Source: Oscillibacter valericigenes (GTDB taxonomy: Bacteria; Bacillota; Clostridia; Oscillospirales; Oscillospiraceae). From it: a DNA stretch of 64,000 bases. The notes beneath the pieces were generated by a model. It was not told where the DNA came from and did no database searches. It saw nothing but the letters and a program-made list of their open reading frames with translations. The translations under genes were made by a program, and so were the position numbers. Location: NCBI RefSeq assembly GCF_021531315.1, contig NZ_JAFBIQ010000003.1:1-64000 (forward strand). Reading direction: 5' to 3'. The stretch's first letter is position 1, and the number at the start of each line of letters is the position of its first letter. This document shows, piece by piece, positions 34,841 to 42,639 of the stretch.

Positions 34841-34856
34841 TGTTTCACGTGAAACA
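34841..34856. other. parS: parS site 1
   Basis: TGTTTCACGTGAAACA is the canonical ParB-binding parS sequence without a mismatch. It is nested in a larger perfect palindrome (34836-34861). It lies 203 bp before parA. Confidence 0.97.
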
Positions 34857-34880
34857 CTCTGCCGCCCCACCACCGGGCCG

Positions 34881-34915
34881 AGAGGAATGTTTCACGTGAA
34901 ACATCCCTCTCTTTT
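34881..34915 (+). terminator. Terminator-like hairpin containing parS site 2
   Basis: AGAGG and CCTCT flank an 18-bp palindrome built on parS, with one mismatch pair, and CTTTTTCTTC follows. In RNA this would form a stem of more than ten pairs before a T-run, so it can end the amylase transcript. One sequence would then serve both DNA segregation and transcription termination. Confidence 0.55.
34888..34903. other. parS: parS site 2
   Basis: A second exact TGTTTCACGTGAAACA, 47 bp after the first. Paired parS sites next to parAB mark the origin-proximal nucleation point for ParB spreading. Confidence 0.97.
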
Positions 34916-34960
34916 TCTTCGTGTGCCGCGCAAAATTTTTGCGAGAAATTTCCGCTTTGC

Positions 34961-34988
34961 AGTTGAAATCGCATTGATTTGTGTTATA
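34961..34988 (+). promoter_or_regulatory. Promoter for parA-parB
   Basis: TTGAAA (34961-34966), a 16-bp spacer and TATACT (34983-34988), 70 bp before the parA start and 57 bp after parS site 2. ParB spreading from parS could repress it. Confidence 0.6.
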
Positions 34989-35058
34989 CTGATTTTTGCA
35001 ATTACAGTTTTATGGGCCGAGGCGCTGTCTGTCTTCGGCGGAAAGCGGGTGTCGGTTT

Positions 35059-35814
35059 TTGGCAAAGATCATAGCCATAGTCAATCAGAAGGGCGGCGTC
35101 GGCAAGACGACCACCTGTGTCAACCTGACCGCCGCGCTGCGCGAGCGCGGCAAGCGCGTGCTGCTGTGCGATTTCGATCCGCAGGCGAACTCCACCTCGG
35201 GCATGGGGGTGGACAAAACCGTGTCGCAGGGCGTTTACGATGTGCTCATCAACGGCGCGGACGCAAAAAGCGCGGTGGCCGCTACACGCTACGGCGATGT
35301 GCTGCCCTCGTCAAAGTCGCTCGCGGGCGCGGGCATCGAGATGATCGACCTGCCCGACCGCCAGTTTCGGCTGAAAAAGGCGCTCGACGCCCTCTCCCCA
35401 GACTACGACTTCATTCTCATCGACTGCCCGCCCTCGCTGGAGCTTCTGACGCTCAACGCGCTGTGCGCGGCGGACTCGCTGCTCGTGCCGGTGCAGGGCG
35501 AATACTACGCGCTTGAGGGCCTTTCCGACCTGATGAACACCGTGCGCATCGTGCGCCGCAGCCTCAACCCCAAGCTGGAGCTGGAGGGTGTGCTGCTGAC
35601 GATGTTCGACGCGCGCACCAACCTCGCCATGCAGGTGGCTGAGGAGGTCAAGCGCTACTTCCCCGGCAAGGTGTATGCAGCGGTCATTCCGCGCAATGTG
35701 CGGCTTTCCGAGGCGCCGAGCCATGGCAAGCCCATCAGCGCCTACGACCGTTCCTCCCGCGGTGCAGAGGCCTATGCCGCCTTCGCCGAGGAATTTCTGA
35801 AGCAGAACGGCTGA
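35059..35814 (+). CDS. parA: Chromosome-partitioning ATPase ParA (Soj)
   Basis: A 251-residue ParA ATPase that forms DNA-bound gradients to move ParB-parS complexes and, in Firmicutes, controls DnaA. I start it at a TTG (35059), giving AKIIAIVNQKGGVGKTTT with the deviant Walker A KGGVGKTT at 11-18; longer frames exist upstream but family members begin here. FDPQANSTSG and LIDCPPSL complete the nucleotide site. The ribosome site is weak. Codons end largely in G, a switch from the amylase gene just upstream. Confidence 0.95.
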   Translation: MAKIIAIVNQKGGVGKTTTCVNLTAALRERGKRVLLCDFDPQANSTSGMGVDKTVSQGVYDVLINGADAKSAVAATRYGDVLPSSKSLAGAGIEMIDLPDRQFRLKKALDALSPDYDFILIDCPPSLELLTLNALCAADSLLVPVQGEYYALEGLSDLMNTVRIVRRSLNPKLELEGVLLTMFDARTNLAMQVAEEVKRYFPGKVYAAVIPRNVRLSEAPSHGKPISAYDRSSRGAEAYAAFAEEFLKQNG

Positions 35815-35865
35815 CGCAAAACCATCTTGTTTTTGATCACACCCCAACAGAAAGGAGACTTTTTC

Positions 35866-36756
35866 ATGGCAACCGCGAACCGTGGGCTGGGCAGAGGGCT
35901 CGGCGCGCTGCTCGGCGACGAGGCGCTGCGCACCGAAAGCGCCGACAGCCTTTATCTCCCCATCTCGCAGGTCGAGAGCTGCGCCGCGCAGCCGCGCAAG
36001 TATTTTGACGACGCTGCGCTCGCCGACCTCGCCGACTCCATCCGCGAGCACGGCATCATTCAGCCCCTGACCGTGCGCAAGCTCGCCTCGGGCTACTATC
36101 AGATCATTGCCGGTGAGCGCCGCTGGCGCGCCGCCCGACTGGCAGGGTTGAACGAGGTGCCCGCCATCGTCATCGAGGCGGACGACCGCAAGGCGATGGA
36201 GCTGGCGCTCATTGAAAATTTGCAGCGCGAAGACCTCAACCCCATCGAAGAGGCCGAGGGCTACAAAACGCTGATCGAGACCTATCACATGACGCAGGAG
36301 GACGCCGCCGCGACCGTCGGCAAGTCCCGCCCCACTGTTGCAAACGCGCTGCGCCTGCTCGCGCTGGACGAGGGTGTGCGCGAGGCCGTGAAAAACGGCA
36401 ATCTGTCCGCGGGCCATGCCCGCGCACTGCTCCCCCTCTCCGCCGCCAAGCAGCGCGAGGCCGCGGATCATATCATTGCGCAGAAGCTGAGCGTCCGGCA
36501 GACCGAGGCGCTGGTCAAGCGCATGACGACGCCGAAAAAGCAGAAGCTCTACCCCATCGAGCAGGTGGTGGCAGAGAGCTACGGCGCGGTTGCCGCGCAG
36601 GAGCTTGGCACAAAGCTCGGCCGGGGCGTGAAGATCGTGCCGGGGCGCAAAAAGGGCCGCATCGAGCTGGATTACTACGATCTTGACGACCTCAACGACC
36701 TGCTTGAGGCGCTTGCCACCTTAGAGCAACGCAAAAACGGAGGAAGTAAAAAGTGA
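35866..36756 (+). CDS. parB: Chromosome-partitioning protein ParB (Spo0J)
   Basis: A 296-residue ParB that binds parS, hydrolyses CTP and spreads as a sliding clamp. It starts with ANRGLGRGLGALLG, the ParA-stimulating N-terminal peptide, then QPRKYF, GIIQPLTVRK, the CTP box GERRWRAARLAG and ENLQREDLNPIEEAEGY. The parS-reading HTH is MTQEDAAATVGKSRPTVAN. The C-terminal dimer domain follows. I start it at 35866 behind AAAGGAG. Two perfect parS sites lie just upstream of the operon. Confidence 0.96.
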   Translation: MATANRGLGRGLGALLGDEALRTESADSLYLPISQVESCAAQPRKYFDDAALADLADSIREHGIIQPLTVRKLASGYYQIIAGERRWRAARLAGLNEVPAIVIEADDRKAMELALIENLQREDLNPIEEAEGYKTLIETYHMTQEDAAATVGKSRPTVANALRLLALDEGVREAVKNGNLSAGHARALLPLSAAKQREAADHIIAQKLSVRQTEALVKRMTTPKKQKLYPIEQVVAESYGAVAAQELGTKLGRGVKIVPGRKKGRIELDYYDLDDLNDLLEALATLEQRKNGGSKK

Positions 36757-37319
36757 CCGATCTCATTCATGAGGCACCGCAGCCGGAGGAGCAAAAAAGC
36801 GCGGCGCCGGAAAAGCCGACGACGGAAAAGGAGCGGCAAAAGCGCGTTTACGCCTACATTGCCGTACTCTTCACCGTTGCGTTCATTCTGATTTTGTGGT
36901 CGTTTTTGGCCAATCATCGCGCCAATCAGGAGGTCATCCGCGAGCTGCGCGGCAGCACGAGCCTGGTGCAGTCCACGCTCGAGCAGAACGCCGAGCTGGA
37001 GGGCGAGATCGAGGCGCTCGAAGCACAGATCGAGGAAATGAAGCAGTCGTTCGCCGAGGCCGAGGAGGCATATCGCGCGTCCGGAGACCGGCAGGCGGCC
37101 ATTATCACCGCGCTCGACTGGCTCGGCGAGCTGGAGCGCTACTACAACGCCGGTATGCTGAGCGTGGCACGGCAGACCGTGCAGGCGATCCGCGACAACG
37201 GACTTGAACCGTTTCTGCCTGACTATCCGCTCCACACCTCCGCCGACGGCGACTATGAAGCGCCCGCCGCGCGGTACGAGAAGATCGTGAACAAGCTGTT
37301 CCCCGACGGGCTCGACTGA
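36753..37319 (+). CDS. Unknown bitopic membrane protein with coiled coil
   Basis: A 188-residue protein starting with GTG, overlapping the parB stop by four bases (GTGA), so it is translationally coupled to parB. A charged, proline-containing cytoplasmic segment (1-30) leads to one membrane helix (about 33-50, YIAVLFTVAFILILWSFL), then a coiled coil (TLEQNAELEGEIEALEAQIE, to about 115) and a C-terminal region of about 70 residues with no motif I recognise. The layout resembles divisome proteins such as FtsL/FtsB but is longer. Its coupling to parB suggests a role in segregation or division at the membrane (inference). Confidence 0.8.
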   Translation: MTDLIHEAPQPEEQKSAAPEKPTTEKERQKRVYAYIAVLFTVAFILILWSFLANHRANQEVIRELRGSTSLVQSTLEQNAELEGEIEALEAQIEEMKQSFAEAEEAYRASGDRQAAIITALDWLGELERYYNAGMLSVARQTVQAIRDNGLEPFLPDYPLHTSADGDYEAPAARYEKIVNKLFPDGLD

Positions 37320-37406
37320 GCCGCGCCCGCCGCACAAGGCTTGTGCCGACGCAGTTCCTGTGCAGGGCAAGCCATGCGATAACTTTTGATAACGAGGTAG
37401 AAAACC

Positions 37407-38711
37407 ATGCTGGATATTCGTTTTATCCGTGAAAACCCCGACCTTGTGCGGGAAAACATCAAGAAAAAGTTTCAGGACGCCAAGCTCCCCCTTGTGGACG
37501 AGGTGCTGGAGCTGGACGAAAAAAAGCGCGCCGCCATCACCGAGGCCAGCGAGCTGCGCGCACAGCGCAACGCGCTGAGCAAGCAGGTGGGTATGCTGAT
37601 GGGGCAGGCCAAGAAGGATCCGAGCAAGCTCGAGGAGGCCGAGGCGGTCAAGGCCAAGGTCAAGGCGCAGGCTGAGCGGCTCTCCGAGCTGGAGAAGCTG
37701 GAGGTCGAATATGAGGAAAAGCTGTATCGGGATATGCTGCAGATCCCGAACATCATCGACCCCAGCGTGCCCATCGGCCCCGATGACAGCCACAATGTGG
37801 AGGTGGAGCGCTTCGGCGAGGCGAAAACGCCCGACTTCGACATCCCCTATCACACAGAGATCATGGAGCGCTTTGACGGCGTGGACATGGACGCCGCGGG
37901 GCGCGTGTCCGGCGCGGGCTTCTACTACCTGCTCGGCGACATTGCGCGGCTGCACGCGGGCGTGCTGGCCTATGCGCGCGATTTCATGATCGATAAGGGC
38001 TTCACCTTCTGCATCCCGCCGTATATGATCCACGGCAATGTGGTCGAGGGCGTGATGAGCCAGACCGATATGGACGCGATGATGTATAAGATCGAGGGCG
38101 AGGACCTCTATCTGATCGGCACGAGCGAGCACTCGATGGTCGGCCGCTTCATCGGCGAAATCCTGCCCGAGGAGAGCCTGCCGCAGACGCTGACCTCCTA
38201 CTCCCCCTGTTTCCGCAAGGAGAAGGGCTCCCACGGCATCGAGGAGCGCGGCGTGTACCGCATCCACCAGTTTGAAAAACAGGAAATGATCGTGGTGTGC
38301 AAGCCCGAGGACAGCATGAAGTGGTATGAGCAGATGTGGAGGTGGAGTGTGGAGCTGTTCCGCAGTCTGGACATTCCCGTGCGCCAGTTAGAGTGCTGCT
38401 CCGGCGACCTCGCCGATCTGAAGGTCAAGAGCTGCGACATCGAGGCGTGGTCCCCGCGCCAGCAGAAATACTTCGAGGTCTGCTCCTGCTCCAACCTCGG
38501 CGACGCGCAGGCGCGTCGGCTGAAGATCCGCGTCAAGGGCGCGGACGGCAAGCTGTATCTGCCCCACACGCTCAACAACACTGTGGTCGCGCCGCCGCGT
38601 ATGCTCATCGCGTTTTTGGAGAACAATTTGCAGGCGGACGGCAGCGTGCTCATTCCCGAGGTGCTGCGGCCGTATATGGGCGGCAAGCGCGCTCTGACGT
38701 CGAAGCACTGA
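37407..38711 (+). CDS. serS: Seryl-tRNA synthetase
   Basis: Charges tRNA-Ser, and tRNA-Sec where present. The 434 residues comprise the N-terminal coiled-coil arm (about 30-105, including LDEKKRAAITEASELRAQRN) and a class II core with motif 2 SPCFRKEKGSHG, EDLYLIGTSEHSMVG and motif 3 near the end. There is no T-box leader. Upstream lies only a small GCACAA/TTGTGC hairpin (37332-37346). Serine synthetases near parAB and oriC are common in Firmicutes. Confidence 0.95.
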   Translation: MLDIRFIRENPDLVRENIKKKFQDAKLPLVDEVLELDEKKRAAITEASELRAQRNALSKQVGMLMGQAKKDPSKLEEAEAVKAKVKAQAERLSELEKLEVEYEEKLYRDMLQIPNIIDPSVPIGPDDSHNVEVERFGEAKTPDFDIPYHTEIMERFDGVDMDAAGRVSGAGFYYLLGDIARLHAGVLAYARDFMIDKGFTFCIPPYMIHGNVVEGVMSQTDMDAMMYKIEGEDLYLIGTSEHSMVGRFIGEILPEESLPQTLTSYSPCFRKEKGSHGIEERGVYRIHQFEKQEMIVVCKPEDSMKWYEQMWRWSVELFRSLDIPVRQLECCSGDLADLKVKSCDIEAWSPRQQKYFEVCSCSNLGDAQARRLKIRVKGADGKLYLPHTLNNTVVAPPRMLIAFLENNLQADGSVLIPEVLRPYMGGKRALTSKH

Positions 38712-38789
38712 TTTTTAAATACAAATCGTATTATTTTGTCAATATAATACTTTTTGTTTTGCAAAATGGACGAAGGAGACTTCCTTACT

Positions 38790-39485
38790 GTGAGAGAGCT
38801 TTTGCGCGAGGGACTTCACGCGCTGGGACTGGATGAGGGCCGCGTGGAGACGCTGGAGCGCTTTGCCGCGCTGCTGCTTGAAAAAAACGAGGTGATGAAC
38901 CTCACCGCCATCACGGAGCCGAAGGCGGTCGCGCAGCTCCACCTGCTCGACAGCGCGGCGATCATGCAGTTTGTCGACCTTACGGGGAAAACGGTGGTGG
39001 ATGTCGGCACGGGCGCGGGCTTTCCCGGGATGCCGCTGCGCATTCTGAAGGACGACTTTGACTTGACGCTGCTCGACTCTCTCGGCAAGCGGGTCGCGTG
39101 GCTTGATGAGGTCTGCGGCACGCTGGGCCTGCGGCGCGTGGAGTGCGTCCACGCGCGGGCGGAGGAGTTCGCCGCCGAACGGAGAGAGGCTTACGACCTC
39201 GCGCTCTCGCGCGCGGTCGCGCAGCTCAATGTGCTCTGCGAGCTGGCTCTGCCGCTGGTGAAGGTCGGCGGGCAATTCATCGCCATGAAGAGCGTGGACA
39301 CCGAGGCGGAGATCGCCGCGGCAAAGGGCGCGATCAAAACGCTCGGCGGAAAAATCGCGCGCGTCGAGGACTACACGATCCCGACGAGCGAGGTCGTGCA
39401 TCGCGCGGTGGTGATCGAGAAGGTCTCCCCCACCCCGACGCGGTATCCGCGCGCGTTCGCCAAGATCAAAAAGCAGCCGCTGTGA
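38790..39485 (+). CDS. rsmG: 16S rRNA (guanine-527-N7)-methyltransferase RsmG (GidB)
   Basis: Methylates G527 of 16S rRNA. The SAM-binding segment VVDVGTGAGFPGMPLRI and the LDSLGKRVAWLDEV motif, AVAQLNVLCELALPLVKVGG and the final YPRAFAKIKKQPL are typical. I choose a GTG start at 38790 because AAGGAG precedes it, though the 11-base gap is long; ATG codons at 38754 and 38766 are in frame alternatives without a ribosome site. A TATAAT lies at 38743 with a poor -35. rsmG often lies beside parAB. Confidence 0.93.
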   Translation: MRELLREGLHALGLDEGRVETLERFAALLLEKNEVMNLTAITEPKAVAQLHLLDSAAIMQFVDLTGKTVVDVGTGAGFPGMPLRILKDDFDLTLLDSLGKRVAWLDEVCGTLGLRRVECVHARAEEFAAERREAYDLALSRAVAQLNVLCELALPLVKVGGQFIAMKSVDTEAEIAAAKGAIKTLGGKIARVEDYTIPTSEVVHRAVVIEKVSPTPTRYPRAFAKIKKQPL

Positions 39486-39508
39486 GCGGCTGATGGGAGT
39501 GCAGCAAT

Positions 39509-40255
39509 ATGGGACAGGTCATCGCCGTGGTGTCCGGCAAGGGCGGCACGGGAAAAACTTCATTCACCGCGCTCGTCGGCTCGGCGCTGGCTGAGCTTGG
39601 CTATCGGACGCTCTGTCTCGACTGCGACATCGGGCTGCGGAACCTCGACCTTGCCTTCGGCATGAGCGATTGCGCGCTGATGGACTTTACCGATGTGATC
39701 GCCGGACGCGCGACGCTGGAGCAGGCCGCGGTACGCCACCCGCACGGGAGCCGACTGTATCTGCTGACCGCGCCGGTCGGGCTGCACAAAAACGTTCCCA
39801 CAAGCGAGATGAAGGCGCTGCTCGACGAGGTGCGCGAGAAATTCGACTACTGCCTCATCGACTCCGGCGCGGGGCTGGGCGACGCCTTTCGCCTTGCGAC
39901 CTGCGCGGCGGACCGCGCGGTGGTGGTCGCCACGACCGACCCCACGAGCCTGCGCGACGCGCAGCGGACGGTGATGGAGCTGCGGGAGTATCCGAACGGG
40001 AAGCTGCATTTGGTGGTCAACCGCGTGCGGCGCAAGCTCTTAAAGGCGCTGAGCAGCAACATCGACGACGCCATCGACGTGGCGGGCCTGCCGCTGCTGG
40101 GCGTGATCCCCGAGGACGAGGGCGTTCCCATCGCGCTCGGGCGCAGCGCGCTGACGGTGTTTTCCCACGAGCGCTACGCCGAGATCGCCTGCCGCAACAT
40201 CGCGCGCCGACTGACCGGCGAGCGCGTGCCGCTGATGAAGCTGCCGCGGCGGTAA
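39509..40255 (+). CDS. MinD/ParA-family ATPase, MinD-like
   Basis: A 248-residue deviant Walker A ATPase: GKGGTGKTS (10-18), CLDCDIGLRNLDLAFG, CLIDSGAG and GVIPEDEGVPIALG closely follow MinD. It ends in RRLTGERVPLMKLPRR, which is shorter than the usual MinD C-terminus and lacks a clear amphipathic membrane-targeting helix. No minC or minE lies in this window. Options are a MinD that uses another anchor, or a MinD-derived ATPase with a different cargo. A membrane role similar to septum placement is the best guess. It sits between rsmG and mgsA in a plus-strand run. Confidence 0.8.
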   Translation: MGQVIAVVSGKGGTGKTSFTALVGSALAELGYRTLCLDCDIGLRNLDLAFGMSDCALMDFTDVIAGRATLEQAAVRHPHGSRLYLLTAPVGLHKNVPTSEMKALLDEVREKFDYCLIDSGAGLGDAFRLATCAADRAVVVATTDPTSLRDAQRTVMELREYPNGKLHLVVNRVRRKLLKALSSNIDDAIDVAGLPLLGVIPEDEGVPIALGRSALTVFSHERYAEIACRNIARRLTGERVPLMKLPRR

Positions 40256-40300
40256 AGGAAGAGAATTTAAAAAATTTACGATAGAAAGGGGCGCGGTTAT

Positions 40301-40717
40301 ATGAATATCGCTCTCATGGCACACGACAACAAGAAGGACCTGATGGTGCAGTTCTGCACGGCTTACGCCGGCATCCTCTCCAAGCACACCGTCTGCGCGA
40401 CGAACATCACCGGTAAGCTGATTGCAGAGGCGACGGGCCTGCCCATCCATCTGTTCCTTGCGCGCGTACATGGCGGCGCGGAGCAGATCGGCGCCCGCAT
40501 CGCGTACAACGAGATCGACATGGTGCTCTTTTTCAACGATCCGCACGACGACAAGTCCTGTGAGAGCGTGAGCTATATTTCCCGCCTGTGCGACCAGAAT
40601 AACATCCCCTTTGCCAGCAATGTGGCGACGGCGGAGATGCTCGTGCTCGGCCTCAGCCGCGGCGACCTCGACTGGCGCGACATCGTAAACCCGAAAACCA
40701 AGCCGTTTACGGTCTGA
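40301..40717 (+). CDS. mgsA: Methylglyoxal synthase-like protein with altered active site
   Basis: A 138-residue protein of the methylglyoxal synthase family: MNIALMAHDNKKDLM with the conserved H8-D9, TGKLIAEATGLPIH, then HGGAEQIGARIAYNEIDMVLFF and NIPFASNVATAEML. The family enzyme turns dihydroxyacetone phosphate into methylglyoxal. Here GGDQQ, which holds the catalytic aspartate (Asp71 in E. coli), reads GGAEQ (58-62), and the DPL...PHxxDV segment with His98 and Asp101 reads NDPHDDKSCESV (79-90). The fold should be kept but normal catalysis is doubtful. It may be a regulator or have a new substrate. Confidence 0.82.
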   Translation: MNIALMAHDNKKDLMVQFCTAYAGILSKHTVCATNITGKLIAEATGLPIHLFLARVHGGAEQIGARIAYNEIDMVLFFNDPHDDKSCESVSYISRLCDQNNIPFASNVATAEMLVLGLSRGDLDWRDIVNPKTKPFTV

Positions 40718-40777
40718 TTTTAAATACAGACAGTTTATTATCAACCTGAAATTACAGATAGGAGTTGTTTTAGTCTT

Positions 40778-42544
40778 ATGATGCAGTCCCGTACCCACAA
40801 CTGTAACCAACTGCGCATGGAGAATGTCGGCGAGAAGGTCAAGCTCGTCGGCTGGATGGAGAACGTGCGCGAGGTCGGCGGCAATCTCGCCTTTGTCGTG
40901 CTGCGCGATTTCTACGGCACGACGCAGGTCGTCGTCGAGGACGAGGCCGATCTGAAGCTCATCAAGGAGATCAATAAGGAGTCCACCATCTCCGTCGAGG
41001 GCATCGTGCGTGAGCGCGCGAGCAAGAACAGCAAGCAGGCGACCGGCGATGTCGAGGTCGTGCCCGAGAAGCTCGAGGTGCTCGGCCGCTGCCGCTACAA
41101 TTCCCTGCCCTTCGAGGTCAACCGCAGCCGCGAGGCCGACGAGACGCAGCGCCTTAAGTACCGCTATCTCGACCTGCGCAACCCCGCGGTGAAGAAGAAC
41201 ATCATCCTGCGCTGCCAGGTCATCGCCGCGCTGCGCCAGGCGATGATGGCGCACGACTTCCTTGAGATCACGACGCCGATTCTGACCGCATCCTCCCCCG
41301 AGGGCGCGCGCGACTACCTCGTGCCCGCGCGCAAGCATCCCGGCAAGTTCTACGCGCTGCCGCAGGCGCCGCAGCAGTTCAAGCAGCTTTTGATGACCAG
41401 CGGCTTTGACCGCTATTTCCAGATCGCGCCCTGCTTCCGCGATGAGGACGCGCGCGGCGACCGCAGCCCCGGTGAGTTCTATCAGCTGGATATGGAGATG
41501 GCCTTTGCCACGCAGGAGGACGTGTTTGCCGTGTGCGAGGACGTGCTGCCGCCGATCTTCGCAAAGTTCGGCACCTACGACATTGCCTCCAAGCCGCCGT
41601 TCCGCCGCATCAAGTATCTTGACGCACTCGAGCTCTACGGCAGCGACAAGCCCGATCTGCGCATCGACCTGACCGCGACGGACATCTCTCCCCTCTTTGC
41701 GGGCAGCGCCTTTGAGGTGCTCGCGGACAAGACCGTCAAGGCTGTCGCCATCTCAAATTGCGCGCTCACGCGCAAGCAGATCGATAAGCTGCTGACCGAC
41801 TGTGAGGTGCAGGCGGGCGCGAAGGGCTATTGGTTCAAGGCAGATGAAAACGGCGAGCTTGCCGGCGGCATCGCGAAGTTCGTCGACAAGGACGCGGCCG
41901 CGAAGCTGCTGCCGCTCGCGCCCAATACGCTCGTGCTCGTCGCGGGCGGCGAGCTTGCCACCAAGCTCGTCGGCGTGATGATCAAGACCTTCGGCCCCGC
42001 CTGCGAGGGCCACATGGACAAGGAGCGCTATGAGTTCTGCTGGATCGTCGACTTCCCGATGTATGAGATCGGCGACGAGAGCGGTGAGCTGGAGTTCTGC
42101 CACAACCCGTTCTCGATGCCCAAGGGCGGCATGGAGACGCTGCGCAAGGCCGAGCGCGGCGAGATCGACCCGCTGAGCATCACCGCCGACCAGTACGACC
42201 TCGTGTGCAACGGCGTGGAGCTTTCCTCGGGCGCGGTGCGCAACCACGATCCTGAGATCATGATCAAGGCCTTTGAGATGGTGCGGCTCGGCGAGGACGA
42301 TGTGAAGGCAAAATTCCCCGCCATGTACAACGCCTTCTGCTACGGCGCGCCGCCGCACGCGGGCATCGCGCCGGGCGTGGACCGCATGGTGATGCTGCTC
42401 GCGGGCGAGGATTCTATCCGCGAGATCATTCCCTTCCCGATGAACAAGAACGCGCAGGACATCATGATGGGCGCGCCCTCCGAGGTCACGCAGAAGCAGC
42501 TTGACGAGCTGCACATCGCGGTGACGGCGCGGGAGGAGCAATAA
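40778..42544 (+). CDS. aspS: Aspartyl-tRNA synthetase
   Basis: A 588-residue bacterial-type AspRS with the N-terminal OB fold (VKLVGWMENVREVGG), class II motif 2 (FQIAPCFRDEDARGDRSPGE, which is followed by FYQLDME), the GAD insertion domain (about 290-420) and motif 3 (GIAPGVDRMVMLLAGEDSIRE). The start is one of two tandem ATG codons, with AGGAG 13 or so bases before the first. Without an adjacent gatCAB it is not clear whether it is discriminating. It converges on the LTA-synthase-like gene across a terminator. Confidence 0.95.
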   Translation: MMQSRTHNCNQLRMENVGEKVKLVGWMENVREVGGNLAFVVLRDFYGTTQVVVEDEADLKLIKEINKESTISVEGIVRERASKNSKQATGDVEVVPEKLEVLGRCRYNSLPFEVNRSREADETQRLKYRYLDLRNPAVKKNIILRCQVIAALRQAMMAHDFLEITTPILTASSPEGARDYLVPARKHPGKFYALPQAPQQFKQLLMTSGFDRYFQIAPCFRDEDARGDRSPGEFYQLDMEMAFATQEDVFAVCEDVLPPIFAKFGTYDIASKPPFRRIKYLDALELYGSDKPDLRIDLTATDISPLFAGSAFEVLADKTVKAVAISNCALTRKQIDKLLTDCEVQAGAKGYWFKADENGELAGGIAKFVDKDAAAKLLPLAPNTLVLVAGGELATKLVGVMIKTFGPACEGHMDKERYEFCWIVDFPMYEIGDESGELEFCHNPFSMPKGGMETLRKAERGEIDPLSITADQYDLVCNGVELSSGAVRNHDPEIMIKAFEMVRLGEDDVKAKFPAMYNAFCYGAPPHAGIAPGVDRMVMLLAGEDSIREIIPFPMNKNAQDIMMGAPSEVTQKQLDELHIAVTAREEQ

Positions 42545-42572
42545 AATAAATTGCCGCCGATGGCGGCATATC

Positions 42573-42612
42573 AAAGGGGGGTATTCTCTTAGTTGAAGAG
42601 AATACCCCCTTT
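42573..42612. terminator. Bidirectional terminator after aspS
   Basis: A 17-bp stem of AAAGGGGGTATTCTCTT type with one bulged G and an AGTTG loop, flanked by A and T runs. A TGCCGCC/GGCGGCA hairpin lies just before it (42552-42568). Confidence 0.85.
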
Positions 42613-42639
42613 CATTGTGCCGCGCGGGGCGCGGCGGCG

